Of a stretch of DNA of 64,000 nt, positions 12,927 through 25,600 are shown one piece after another. Positions within the stretch are counted from its first letter, which is position 1. Each line of letters begins with the position of its first letter. Below the pieces are notes generated by a model that was given only the letters and a program-made list of their open reading frames with translations, did no database searches and was not told the origin of the DNA. The DNA lies in the NCBI GenBank assembly GCA_036571765.1, contig BROE01000011.1, positions 4,787,962-4,851,961 of the forward strand, in the 5' to 3' direction. Position numbers and translations under genes: made by a program. The stretch comes from Plecoglossus altivelis (Eukaryota > Chordata > Actinopteri > Osmeriformes > Plecoglossidae).

Positions 12927-14721
12927 CCTCTCCATCTTTCTAACCCTAACTCCACATCGTCAGACACAGCCCTGGCTGGCATGGTGCCGTACGCAGAGTG
13001 ATGACTTCCATCCAGATAGAGTTTGAGGCTCGGCCCGGAGCCAGACTGTCTAACAAACAGATTGAGCTGCTACCATCAGTAGCTGACGTGGAGTGAGGAC
13101 ACACAGAAGCCTGTCCCCAGCTGTTGGCTCTCCTGCTGCAGAGCTGGATGTGGAGCTGGAGATGGAGTAGACTGTTGGAAGCGCCACAATAACACACATG
13201 CGCACACGCAGAGACCCATGCAGCCAAGTGTTCACGCACAAGTGCGCACGCACACACAAAGAATGTACGTGCACACAAACACATCCCCTCTGTGCTGTGT
13301 TAGGTGGCAGAGAAAGTGGGGCCTGGGGACAGGCGTCTCTGTGTGTTCACTGTCCTGTTCGACAGTATTTTATGCTCACGACAGTCTTATCTATTCTATC
13401 TATATGATGCTCATCGTATCTACGTCCTCTTTTCTTCTCTCTCTTCTACCATTTAGAGTGGCAACAGTCACAGACTGCACTTACAGATACTTGCCCAAAG
13501 AGTAGTGGAAAAAAGACTCAACCACAAAACCTTCCGCTGTCTAACAGACAAGCACGCGGACATGAGATAAATGGAAGATAGATCTGCGTCACATCTCACT
13601 GTGCTGCGGACAGGAGGCCATCCCCTAGGCAGCCTTAAGCAACCATGGCAACCGAAAGATGCTGCCTGTGGATGGGCCACCTAGTGACCATGAGTCACGC
13701 CCAGTTATGTGTGGAATCTGACCGGTCTGTATGAGAGACTGTTTCTCAAGGGAAGCATTCCTCAGTCCCTGACTCCCTTCCCCTCTCTCTCCCTCCTTTT
13801 CCTCCCTGCCTCTCCTCTTTTTTCCCTGGTTGAAGGGTGATACAGTCTTGAGTCTTGTTTACCTATTCATTCTGGGTTTAAATTGGGTGCCAGATCTTCA
13901 GTAGGAAAGTAGCAAGTCTACACCACTATTGGGAGTTCCTTTGGTTGGTTGTAGTAATGATGAGTTGTGTCTGTGTTCTTCCATGCCTTTCTGTCTTCTT
14001 TCCCTCCTTCTTAATTCTTATGCTCCTCCCCAAATCCTTTGATCATGATGTAATGCTCTTGGATACACACATTGTCATGTGGCAAGGATGTTAATGGCTG
14101 TGGCCTGTGAGAATCATTAAGAGTTGAGCGGTTTCTGAAATTAACTAAGCAGGAAATGCACAGTATGGGACTGAAGTCTATGAACATGGACAGAACTGAT
14201 CTTTACTACAACCTGTCTAGACTTGGCAAAAACAATCACTGAGTTGCTATTTTCCTACTGAAGATCCAGCAGACCTTCAAAGCTGGACGGCAAACTGAAA
14301 TCCTTCAGCTCTATTGGATGTTATGCGTCACCCTTCAACCACACTGTTGAGACCGAAACAACCTCATCTATTGAATCTATTACTGTGCTGTCCTCTAGTG
14401 GTGCATGGATGTCAGCGGTAGTAGAAATGGTATTCTCTTAATCTTACATCAGTCAAACATAGTTTAGAAAGGCACCCTGCTCACGGTGAATCCATATTTT
14501 AAAACAGCTGCCAAAGACGTATAGAATGAAGATAAATTATTACAGGGTCATTGACGCCAACTGCGCTCATTCATAATTTACAGGCATGGAGATCTGAAGT
14601 GGTTTGATCATCTGGACCTTTATCTCCTGAGACTGCGGATATAGAATTTGTAATGATGCAATTACAAACGCCCCTTCGTCACTATTATGGCTCATTTTAA
14701 TAAATGATAAAACAACCGAAT

Positions 14722-14739
14722 TTATACCGCACGGTATAA
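14722..14739. repeat. Perfect short palindrome
   Basis: TTATACCG and CGGTATAA form 8-bp inverted arms around a 2-bp spacer (CA), about 350 bp upstream of the abitram start codon. It could be a protein-binding site or chance; nothing else supports a function. Confidence 0.4.
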
Positions 14740-15089
14740 GAGTACAACACATTTTGTTTCTACCCCCCAAAAATCGTTGCAGTCTCACCAAAATAAAAAA
14801 TAAGGGGATAGCTGGGAATACCATTGTAGATTTCGCCACTAACTACAAAATTGCTCAATGTATGTCCATGAAATCAAACGGAATGGCTTTTTGGAACGGA
14901 AATATCTCCGGAACTTTAGACACTCCGTCTGCACGGATTCAGGGTTCTAATTGCGCACGGACCATGAGTATCACATGTTTAATACTCCGCCTGGACAGTG
15001 CTAACTTACTGATGTCAAGCGTTTCTAGTCTCATTGTGAACTATTCGCACAATATTCTATGTTGTAATGTAAATTGATGTCTTCTAACA

Positions 15090-16354
15090 ATGTCAGAAGA
15101 AAACCCTGAACACAAAACGTTCCCATCTGTCATTGATAGGTACTACACACGATGGTATAAAACGGGTAAGTTGATATCAACTTGTGAAGCAAAACTGGTA
15201 CTGTAGCAATAGCTTGGAAGCTCGTTAACTTGGTTAATTGACACAGCTGCCTATCCAACGGTTATAACTAATGATAACGCCTCGCGTTTGATTTGTTTTC
15301 AAACACGATTGACTGCGTTTCTTTTTTTTAGCTGCACCCATGGCGTTTGAGAAAATCTACGCCAGCAAATGTTTACTATTCTGCATGCTAAGTAGCTTTA
15401 TCTTGCCATTTAATACCTAGATCTTAAGGGCCAGCCTTGTGAAGACCATTGCATCCTTCAGCACTCAAATAGGTGAATGCCCAAGACATTCTGTCTTCAT
15501 GTGTGCAAGTATCGATTGAACATCTTGTATCAAAATCACAAAACGATGTATTCAGTAAATGTAAATGACATATGTAGCCTGTGGGGTGTTGTCATTTCCT
15601 ACAGACTATGCGTTATCACCCTGGCAGAAACGCATCCTATACTTCAAGACGGTCGGACGGTCAAGAACATCAACTATCAAATCAGTGCTGGCTGCAGTCG
15701 TCTGCAAAACAAAGTGTCTGGGAAATCAAAGAGAGTATGTATCTATGCTGGCCTTGCATAGCAACAGTCCAAGTCACATTTAACTAGTTCTTTGTGTTCT
15801 GTCCTCAGATTCATTTTTTTTTACTACTAAAGAGCTCACATTTTTGTCATCAGGGTGGCCAGTTCCTTACAGACTTCGCTCCTCTGTGTAGGATAACCTG
15901 CACAGACGCTACAGAATACACCATCTACAGGTGCGCTCTCCATTGGTGGTTTTAGCTCTGGTAGAAAATAGCCATGCTAGCTAGCTGTTCATGCGTGTCA
16001 CTGATGTTTCCTCTTAGTAAATGTAGTGATATGGTCTCCTCAGCTGCATCAGGGGCCGCCTCATCGAGGTCAATGAGGACATCCTTGAAAAGCCCAGCCT
16101 CTTACTTGAAAAGGTGAGATTGTGAAACCAACTAGGTACGTTCTTGGCTGCGAACGCCCACGTTGTTCTAAGGATTTGTTTTTTTGTCTGTTTTCTGTCT
16201 GCATTTGCTTGAGTAGCCCTCCACCGAGGGATACATCGCCGTCATCCTGCCTAAATTTGAGGAGAGCAAGAGCATCACAGAGGGCCTCCTGACCAGAGAG
16301 CAGTACGAGAGCGTGGTGTCCAAACGAGCCAGCTCCCAACCAGAGCCCTGCTGA
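15090..16354 (+). CDS. abitram: Protein Abitram (Simiate, FAM206A), actin-binding transcription modulator
   Basis: Coding exons are 15090-15165, 15421-15472, 15605-15734, 15854-15930, 16044-16113 and 16217-16354. They join in phase to 180 codons plus stop; human ABITRAM is 181 aa. Family blocks appear in order: SVIDRYYTRWYKT near the start, CEDHCILQHSNR, VITLAETHPILQDG, QISAGCSRLQNKVSGK, FLTDFAPLC, GRLIEVNEDIL and GYIAVILPKFEESKSITEGL. The fold is related to the glycine-cleavage H protein (lipoyl-like). Known roles in mammals are binding of G- and F-actin, localisation to nuclear speckles, and effects on transcription and neurite growth. The start is the first ATG, matching the family N-terminus. 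All introns are under 300 bp, giving a compact gene. It lies tail to tail with ctnnal1, as in mammals. Confidence 0.97.
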
Positions 16355-16835
16355 AGACCCTGCTGAAGAGCAACACTGTCCCAAGGGCTCGTCATCCTCA
16401 CCCCAGCTTCGAGGTGCCTTTCCTGGGTCAAACTGAGGAGGAGTCCCATACCTCTTGATGCTCCCAGCCAGACTCGCATGTTACCATCCATGGCTGGATG
16501 AATGGCCTGCAGTCTGTAGGGATGGCCAGGGCACTAGGACCCAGGGAGCAGCACGCTGCATGTCTGATCATCCCACCATGTTGGGGGTTTGATATATCTT
16601 TGCAGATACTTTTTGTTGGCCTTAAAAACATGACATATTTGAAAGTCAGTTAATGGTTAAGAACCTGTTTATTTTTTATTGATGTTGTTTACATCAAGCA
16701 TACGTGGACATGTACAAGTGAGCCAATGTCAACCATTTCATGTTCATTTCAAGATAGCAATTATGTAGCTACATTGGACACCAAACAGGCAGAGCACTAC
16801 GCCGTCAGAATAACTTCAGTGTTTATGATTTCATC

Positions 16836-16841
16836 AATAAA
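16836..16841 (+). terminator. abitram: Candidate abitram poly(A) signal
   Basis: A sense AATAAA lies 482 bp after the abitram stop, within CATCAATAAATGAC. It sits only about 40 bp from the opposing candidate signal for ctnnal1, so the two 3' UTRs would meet or overlap. Confidence 0.55.
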
Positions 16842-16877
16842 TGACACAACCAACCCAGCTCATAAGAAAAATAATGT

Positions 16878-16883
16878 TTTATT
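16878..16883 (-). terminator. ctnnal1: Candidate ctnnal1 poly(A) signal
   Basis: TTTATT on the plus strand reads AATAAA on the minus strand, 1.33 kb past the ctnnal1 stop codon at 18215. Other minus-strand hexamers nearby could be used instead. Confidence 0.4.
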
Positions 16884-18214
16884 TGATTGATTTGTGTTTT
16901 GTTTAGCAATCATTCAACTGTCAAAAGGATAGCAGGTCCAAAACTAGAGCTATTTCTTCACATATCTGCATTATCACATATCTGCATCATCACATATCTG
17001 CATGATCACTCTGGTGTCTTAGCCGCTCCCTCATCACATCTCTAAAGCTTCAGACACTGTGGCTGGCTGTCTCCACACCCAGACATAGTACCACAACCAT
17101 CATTATAACCTCTGGAAAGACATACATAAACATCTATGCTTCAAGTACCAGCATACAGCATAATACACAGTGGTCTATCCAGCTGTCCATACTTGATAGC
17201 CTTCATAACATGTACACTTCAGAGAGAACAACTTTTACAATCAACACCACAACAGGTTTAACACAGGAACCAGGTCATTTTAAGCTTTCATTTGAGGAGG
17301 TAAAAGCAAATCAAACTCTACCATACTCTGATAATGATTTGAATGCTGTAGACAGTACAAAGTAGGCTGGATAAAATAACCCCCCGTTTCTGGTTTAATG
17401 GAGAATTAAGAGCTTTACATTTCATTTGATAAGCAAGCCAAGTGATTCATCTGTTCATTAAACTCATATTTGGCATAAAATTGTTGGCACAGCGTTCACG
17501 CTCCGTGCCTAAGATCACTTTATGACGGTGCATCTGTTTAATGTGTTTTGAGCTAATACAATTATAGACCTGTCTGTGGCCTGACAAGGTACGACAAGAA
17601 GTTTGGCAATGGCATCATGCGCTGATCTTTTTTGAAGCATCCTTTTATCTGAGGTTTATCATAGGTGAGCCTTTGGCTGAGATGTGCTACCCGGNNNNNN
17701 GGGGGGAGGAGGAGAAGGGGGTGCACTGCTGAGATCCTGAAGAAGCCTCCCATGGCGGCTCTTCCCTTCGCCCTCCTGTAAAGCTGAACTTAGTTTCATC
17801 ATCTGCGAGGACACCACCGAATGACCCAGGGGTGATGGGAACAACTGGAGCCTCTCTGAGCAGTAAGCATGTGTCTCCCTGCCACTCCCTGGTGGCCAAG
17901 GTGTGAAAATGCAGATCTGGGTCTGTGACCGGAGGGTTCTGAGGCACATACCTAGCAACACCCTACACTTACCAGTTCCACAGGGACTACATAAACAAAC
18001 CCAGGACCAGGGCCTACAAATACAACATGAAGCCCAGGTAAAATACTATTCTCAATTACTTTGGGTGAATTTGATTTGGTTCACTCCAACACAGTACAAA
18101 CCAATCCAACAGCAACAAAGATGAAAACGTGATGGTATTTGATCTTGGTTTTTGAACCAGGCCTGACAGGAATAGATGATGGGGTCAGCGGTCACGATGG
18201 GAGTCACCACAGGA
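16884..18214 (-). other. ctnnal1: Putative ctnnal1 3' untranslated region
   Basis: This stretch follows the ctnnal1 stop codon and runs to the candidate poly(A) signal. No coding exon of either neighbour falls inside it. It includes short repeated CATATCTGCAT words near 16975-17003 and the six-N gap. The extent is inferred from the hexamer only. Confidence 0.4.
17695..17700. other. Assembly gap (six Ns)
   Basis: Six Ns sit between CTACCCGG and a run of Gs. This is the only undetermined sequence in the window. It lies in the presumed ctnnal1 3' UTR and does not affect coding sequence. Confidence 1.
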
Positions 18215-21200
18215 CTACTTGCTCTCCAGGAAGGTCAGATTAGCCATGTGCTGCTCCAGGGACTTGACACCGAAACCATTACTGCTCTTGGCCTTGAGCG
18301 TGGCGCCGGAGGATGCGTTTCCCCTGATGGGTGAAGAGGTCTGCTTCTCCCTCCAGCCCTGAGGAGAACCCAGACTGCTCCGCTCCGACTTGCACTGCGG
18401 AGTTCCGGACGAAGGGATGAAGAAGAAAAAAAAAAAGGCAAATGAAATTTGAGTGGAACGTTGACATACGTGCGTGACTTTTCGCACGGAAGTAAGGAGA
18501 GCGTGTCACCTTTCGGAGCAGCCTGTTGCAGTGCGGGAGGAGAAACATCACCACAGTCATCATGGCTCTGGTGGTCTGGATGGAGGAGTCCACCTGCACA
18601 GGGGAACAGAGAGGTAAGCCTGCATACATACACAGAGACATACCCACAATCTTCTTCATGACACATGCACACACCATCCATCCATCCAGTGTCTACTGCT
18701 AAGCCCTGGGAGGGATTGCAGTGCCGCTTGTTCCCATTTTGGGGTCACGGGTGACTGGAGCCTAACCCAGTAGCTTTCGGGTCATAGGCGGGGTACACCC
18801 TGGACTGGGGCCAACAAGTCGCAGGGCACATGCACACACACTACCCACAAAGGCACCTAATCGACTGTCTAATTGGCTGCGGTCTCTAGTTTACCTTTTT
18901 TCTGCCTAACCAGAACTCCCTGATGGTGTCTGACAGACAGATAGATAAGGCTGTCAGATTAATAAATGAGGTGGAAATGCGAAGAATGAGGGAGACAATG
19001 TCCAGGAAAGACTTTGACATCAATCAATGGAGGACATGTCATTTCTTTGGATAGGCTCATATGCATTCTAAGCTCTTGCAAGGTGAACTGAGCTCATCAA
19101 TGTCCAAGAGCCTTTCATCGAGGCTGATCAATTTCTGTGCCTTTTCTCATTTCCTGTGTGACACACACACACAGACACACACACACACAAGCCCACACCC
19201 CAGTTAGCTTACCTTCTGGAAGATGGCAGACTTGCCCTGTACTGGGGTCTTGATGCCCAGCTGTAGCTGTTGGCACAAGGCCAGCAGCTTCTCCATCTCT
19301 GACATCACTCCTGCTTTCTCCTCATCCAGCAACTGAGGGCAAGAAAACAGTCAGAAATGCATTCATCAGAGATCAGAGACGCTCTCATGAAAATTCCACT
19401 TATGTTTAACGATTGAATAACTGTGATTATGATAGACCAAAAATAGACTCAAATTAACCATTCAAACAGAATCATCCACCAACTTATGACCTTCTATTAA
19501 TATCAACAGACTTGCAGTTAGTGATGTAATTACATGTAGCCAGGTACAAATGATACTTCACCAGTTTGACAAGTTGAAGACAAATGTACATCTTACTGAC
19601 AGAAAGAAACTTTAATTGGGTTCATTTACATAAATAACTTTGTAATTTGTTGGGGCCATGCTAGATGGGCTACCAGCTTGTTTCATCCAGGAGTTTTAGA
19701 GGGGGATTTGAAAGAAAACTCCATTTTCTAACGTTTGTTTTGATGTAATTAATCAAATGAGAGCTTTAGCTGGGCGCGTTGATTATGTATCAGCATGTGG
19801 TGCCCTCATCTGGGCGGGGTTAGCCGGGGCCAATAACCACATTTCTACTCTCCCGGATGGCATGGATGGCAGTCGTTAATAGCTGTCAGAAAGGGTGGTT
19901 TAATTAAACTGTGCGACCCCGGGTTGGAAGAGAGCAAGGCTGCTGGTCTCTTGTTTCTTTGATTTCACACACAAGAGAGGACTGCATCTAGGTGACAGGA
20001 TTCATTTCCTGCCAGAGAATGTGATTTATAAGGTGGACCACAATGTGTGTGTGTGTGCAGGGGCGTGCGAGTATGTGTGTGTGGTGTCACTGGCTACCTG
20101 GGTAGAGAAAGTGTGAAGAGATGAGCACAGCTGGAGTCCTTCCTCAGACAGCACCTGCAAACGAGGACAGATCCAGAGGGAGACAGAGAGAAGCAAGAGG
20201 GGGGGGGGGGGGTGAGTGTGTGGGCGGAGGCTACCTACTTTAAATACCTTTATGGAGGAGATTAACCAATCATGTCCATTACCTGTAAGCCCAACAACAA
20301 CCAACAAATAAGATTAAAATGTAAAGGTTAAATATTTCCCAAGTACAATCACCTAATAATGGATTAACAATACCAATTAGCATACAGTCTCAGCGTGTAT
20401 CTGAACGATTTTGCTTGTGCATGCGACTGTGTCCTAAAAGCTTCACCGCAGACCCAAGTGGGCCCTCTCCTCCCTCTTCCCCTTCATCTTTTCAGTGATG
20501 GCCTCAGGATCCTCGCCAGCCACTCATCTATAAGCACTGATAAAAGACTGGCCTCCAGCTCTAAATAAAGCTTCCATGCTCCAGGACGACTCTTTCAATG
20601 GCGCCTAGGCACATTCAATTATTACTGATAAGAGAGGACGGATGGAAGGAGAGGAGGAAGATGAAAAAGAAGAGGATGGAGAAGGGAAGGGAGAGACAGA
20701 CATGGATGAGGAGGAAGATGGCGGCATGTACACACCTCAGCCTGATGGAAGAGATCCAGGGTAGTCTTCAGTAGCCCCTCCCCCCTGGACGATACAGGAA
20801 GTTGATAGGAAAAGAGGATTCAAGTGGACTGAATGAGTGCGTCTTTAGTCCTTAGACAGCACAAACGGAGTGTGAGTAACTGTGGTGGAGCTTGTGCAGG
20901 CTGTGCGTACCTGGTGAACAGGTACATGGAGTACGCCATGCTGGCCATGCTCTGGCTGTGTCGCACTATGTCATGCTCCTGCTCCTCCCACTTCTCCACC
21001 TCAGAGTCCACGTCTGAGGACAGCAGACGCAGCTCCAGCCCCAGCTTTGCAATGGTGGTCTGCTCCTGGAGAGAGGGACAGACAGTGAGAGACAGAAAGA
21101 AAGAGAAAGTGAGAGCCAGAGGGAAAGAGAGAGACAGACAGACAGTGAGAGCAAGAGCGAGAGCGAGACAGACAGACAGACAGACAGTGAGAGCAAGAGC

Positions 21201-22222
21201 AAGAGCGAGAAATGTAGAACCCAGGTTGTACCAGAACCTCCTTTCTATCTGGAAAAATGCACGTTCATTTCACACTTCTGTAGAAGCGCCGACTCTCATA
21301 AAAGTGAATCAATCTATCAATCATTTTCTTCCAGCATCAATTCCCACAGTGTGTTTATAATTTACATCCAGAAGTCAGCAAGTTATTGGCGCCTTGTTAG
21401 AATGATTGCATCTGTCAGGCCAGGAGAGCATGTTATACGTGACCTTGTGTTTCTATGAAAAATGAATGTTTCCGGCACTCAATACCTCAGCATCCAGCTT
21501 TCCAGCTTTGGCAGTCTTCAGGCTAGCCGAATGTTTCTGCAAACCACAACAGTGGGATGGGTGAAGCAAACCACCAAACATGTCATGAAGAGAAGGAAAC
21601 TTGCGGTGTCAACTGTATTAAGTATTCATAACTCACTGGGTCACACGATGCGGTACTCACCCCTGGTCTGGGAAGAGACAGATATGCTCTTTTATCACCT
21701 GGGACAGGAGAGCGAGAGAGGGAGAGAAAGAGCGACAGAATGAGAGACAGAGGGAAAGGTAGGGAGAGAGAGAGAGTGACAGAATGAAAAGGAAGAGTGA
21801 GAACGACAAAGCGAGAGTCTGGTTTATAGCAGAGTTCTCTTTCTCTTCCTCCTGTAGTCGTATTCACAGACTGCAGTCCAACAGTGGCAGGGCAAAGACA
21901 CTTGGGGCAGAGGACTGCTACGAGTCCAGAACAAACATGCTTCACTTCACTAACAGCCATCAAACTGTATTATGACAGCAAACTTCTACCTCAGCCCAAG
22001 CCACAACAAAACCTTGTGCGTATGTGTGTGTGTGTGGTGGGGTGTGCGCGCAGGGTTTCAGAAGGGTTAGAACCGATGATATGAACTATGCTGGCATGGA
22101 GAAGAAAGAAAAGTTATTTGAGAGATTTAAAAAGAATGGTGTCTCATCGGGGCTACATGTGCTGTCAGGCTAGAACAGATCCAGCCTGTTCTACTCTGCT
22201 GATAACCCCTTCATCTGAGCAG

Positions 22223-22283
<61 letters not shown>

Positions 22284-22600
22284 GACAGGCTGGGAGAAGA
22301 CTAACAAGACCACTGTGGAGACGAGCTGTCTCTGAACAGAGCTAAGACAGCTCATGTGAATATGCACTTTACTTGCACTGAGAGGTTACGGTAGGATGTT
22401 TTGCTCCGTTAAGTAGATGTCTAAATATTGTGGAAAACCCCAAATGACCCACATTCGTGATATTGCAGTAATGAAAACAGGGAGCGAGTGACTGTGATAA
22501 AAGTATAAATAATTGCACATAAGGGGTTAGCATACATTCGCTTGTATTACAACGTACATATGCATCATATGGTAGATGCATCCAATCACCAGTAGTCCTT

Positions 22601-22634
<34 letters not shown>

Positions 22635-25600
22635 CTCGACGTCCCTCAAACACGTCGTTGACCTCATGCAGCAGCAAGGCCATGTCACATAGCTGCGACT
22701 CCCAGGCCTCACAGAACACCTCCAGGTTCTCCTTGGCTATCTTACTGGATGGGTGCAGGGCCAGGGTCTGGGCCGCAGAGATGATCTGGCGAGAGAGGAG
22801 AGAGGGTGAGAGGGAGAGCAAGTCAGACAAGGTGGGGGAGTTAGATGAAGGAGGCGGGGGAGGAAGGGAGAGACTTGTGGTGTTGTATAAGAAGCAGCTG
22901 TGTTGGTAGTTTGGGATTAGTCTGGCAGAGTTTCTACTGTATTCTGATCCATTTCGCTGATCTGGGAGGGATTCTATTTGACTCTATCCTACTGCAGATT
23001 ACATCTGCTGACACCCAACAACAGAAATACATTTCAACAACCACAATTCACCAGAACTCAGACCCAGGTTGCACTCTGCAGCTCAGCATTTAATTGGCTA
23101 TTAACCCTGTGGGAAGTTTTTCTACTGCTATTGGCTGAAAGGGATATCACACACATCCCCCCAACCACCCCACCACCCCCCGTGACCTTATTGATTGGTT
23201 GACCTTAGAACCTGGGAGCTTACTCATTACAGAGGGGTCGCACAGGATGTGACATTAACGCAGAAGAGAGATCATGGCGTTCCCCCTGACAACCCTGGGC
23301 AGATAATTAGGTATATCTGAAGCTTGAGGATAGAGAACATAATTACAGAACAGTATTGGAGGTTTAAAGGATACCATGATGCCATGCCCCCCCCCTCCCC
23401 TCATAATTACAACACAGATTTGGGGGGGCCAGATAACAAATGCTAAGGGTCTTGGCTGTATCAAAGCAACGCATTACACAACTTTGGAAAAGCTTTCTTT
23501 GCCTGTCTTGTGATGTTCTTGCCACGCCTCTGTATTAAGATCCCAGTGATGTTTCAGTGAAGGAACGTGGAAGGTGTGATCACGGCTTCATCCCTGTGCC
23601 CCACTGCAGTGAACCCAGCAGACTTGTGGACGTGTGTGCTGACGTGATGTTCACCTGGGGGCCAATGACGAGGAAGGTCTCCTCAGCGTGGATGCAGGTG
23701 ATCTCCAGAGGCTCTGTCCCGGAGACGTGACACAGCAGACGACAGGCCTGGGACAGGACCCAACGATCACCACACCACACCAGCAGCACATGTTAACTCC
23801 CACGCACAGTCTTCTCCATGAAGATGGATGTACAGAGTATCCAGTACATCCAGTATCTAGCTCTACATTCAGGGAGTGCACACACACACACGCACACACA
23901 CCTACCTCCACTAGCTGTTCCTTCTGCTCAGTGAGGGTGCGGGCATACTGGGCCACAGCCTCCAGGTTGCCCTCGGCCCCCTCGGCCTTTAGCGCCCGCA
24001 GGGGCAGGTGATCCGAGTGAGCCTTCAGCAGCTGGGTGGCACGTCCCACTGCCACCTTGTGGAGCTGGGGGGGTTGGGGGGGGCGTTACTATCGTCAAGA
24101 CTACATCTTAGGGAAGGGTAGTGACATTGTAATTTCCCTTGCAGAGTCCTCTGGGGTGCATTGTGGGAGCTCACCTCTCGTCGGAGGTCACTGACACTCT
24201 GACAGGTCTTCAGGATGGCGAGCTCCACCTCCTCAGTGGCCTCCCTGGCATGAAGGGACTGCTGCCTCGCACCAGGGGAACACAGAGGAGGGTTAGCCAA
24301 GGCTGCCGTCTAACAGGAAACACTCTGAAGAGCCTGGTGGTGTCAGGCAGGCTGGAGTTTCAATTAAGAACAAATAATTGCCTCTTGGAAACCTCAGTCA
24401 AGATTATGCTTGAATATTGAAGACCCATTTCAAGTTAAACTTACTTTTTCAGATAGTCAAACTCTGTACAAAGAATGGACTGAATATTGGACTAACTAGA
24501 CATGAAAGATAAGAAAACCCAGTAATCCAAATGTAGCCAATCGGAGACAGTGGGAGTGTTTCACTGTAAACCAATGAAACATCCTTTAGATGTGTTGCTA
24601 GCTAATTATAAGAGATGCGCAATGCTTTTGTGCTTCACAGATGGAAATTCAATGATTCTCTTTTGAGTGTCGACAGAAAAGCAGGAAGTAGTCTTTTCAA
24701 TCAGTGTTCTCAGCCTTCTACAGTGAATGAAACATTCCAGAAGCAAATCTGAAAGCCAACCTTCAGTGGGTGAACGGTGTGTCACCATCTTGTCACTGTT
24801 TCTAAACAAGATAGACGAGGAGAGAACAACCATGGCCTATTTATGTGTGTATGGGTGCAAATCTACACATTTCCATAAAGCTTGACGTGGCCCAGGTAAG
24901 CAGTAAGAGAATATGTGTGTGCGCGTGTGTGTCCGACCTACCGCTTTCACCACAGCATCTATGAGCTGCAATGTGTCGTTGCGGGTGAGCTGGCAGAGCT
25001 GCAGGATGCCTTGCCGGTGCTCGTGGCTGGTGTAGGCCGAGTCCGTGAAGTCCTCCATCCTCTCCACCACCTGCTCCAGCTGGCCCAGCAGGCTCTGGGG
25101 GGGCAGGGAGGACAGGGCCTCACGCAGAGCCTCCACGCTGGACTGGCACACGCACACACACACACACATAGACACACACACACAGGAAACTGTTAGAGGC
25201 AAGTGAAGTCCTTGGATAGCTCAACTCCATTTACATTGATGGGATTTCTCATTTGACACTTATGTCTGTAGGGGAACAAATACCTTGAAGTTTTTGATGC
25301 CGTTGTTGATGCTGACCGACAGGACCCTGGTCTCGTCGCTGGACCGTGCATCCGTCACAATGTCCATGACCTGCTCCAGGGCGCAGCGCATGCGCTGGAA
25401 CACTGCGTCCTTATTGATCCTCGCTGAGTCACAGTCTGGGTGACGGAGACACGTCTGAGGGACAGGAGAGAACACACAGAGACAGAGAGAAGAGTGTGTG
25501 TGAGGGTAGTGGAGGACCTCGTGGGCGTGAGCTGTGTGACCTGTGTGTTTCGTTTGCGACGTGTGCTGTGTGAGAATATGTGTGGTGTGTTAATGAGTGT

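Larger units (their letters stand above)
8010..15089. other. Intergenic region between sla and abitram
   Basis: No recognisable gene. It contains a G run near 9199-9211, a (GT)n tract at 9732-9760, CA-rich microsatellites at 12481-12536 and 12860-12922, a duplicated noisy segment at 12105-12925, a pyrimidine-rich stretch near 13765-13830 and a perfect palindrome at 14722-14739. One frame at 12960-13095 (ending EARPGARLSNKQIELLPSV) reads like protein but has no identified relative. The promoter of abitram should lie near 15.0 kb; no strong motif was seen. Confidence 0.6.

Noticed and set aside
14754..15077. 107-codon open frame just upstream of abitram
   Set aside because: No recognisable family, it ends before the abitram start, and it is probably part of the promoter or 5' region.
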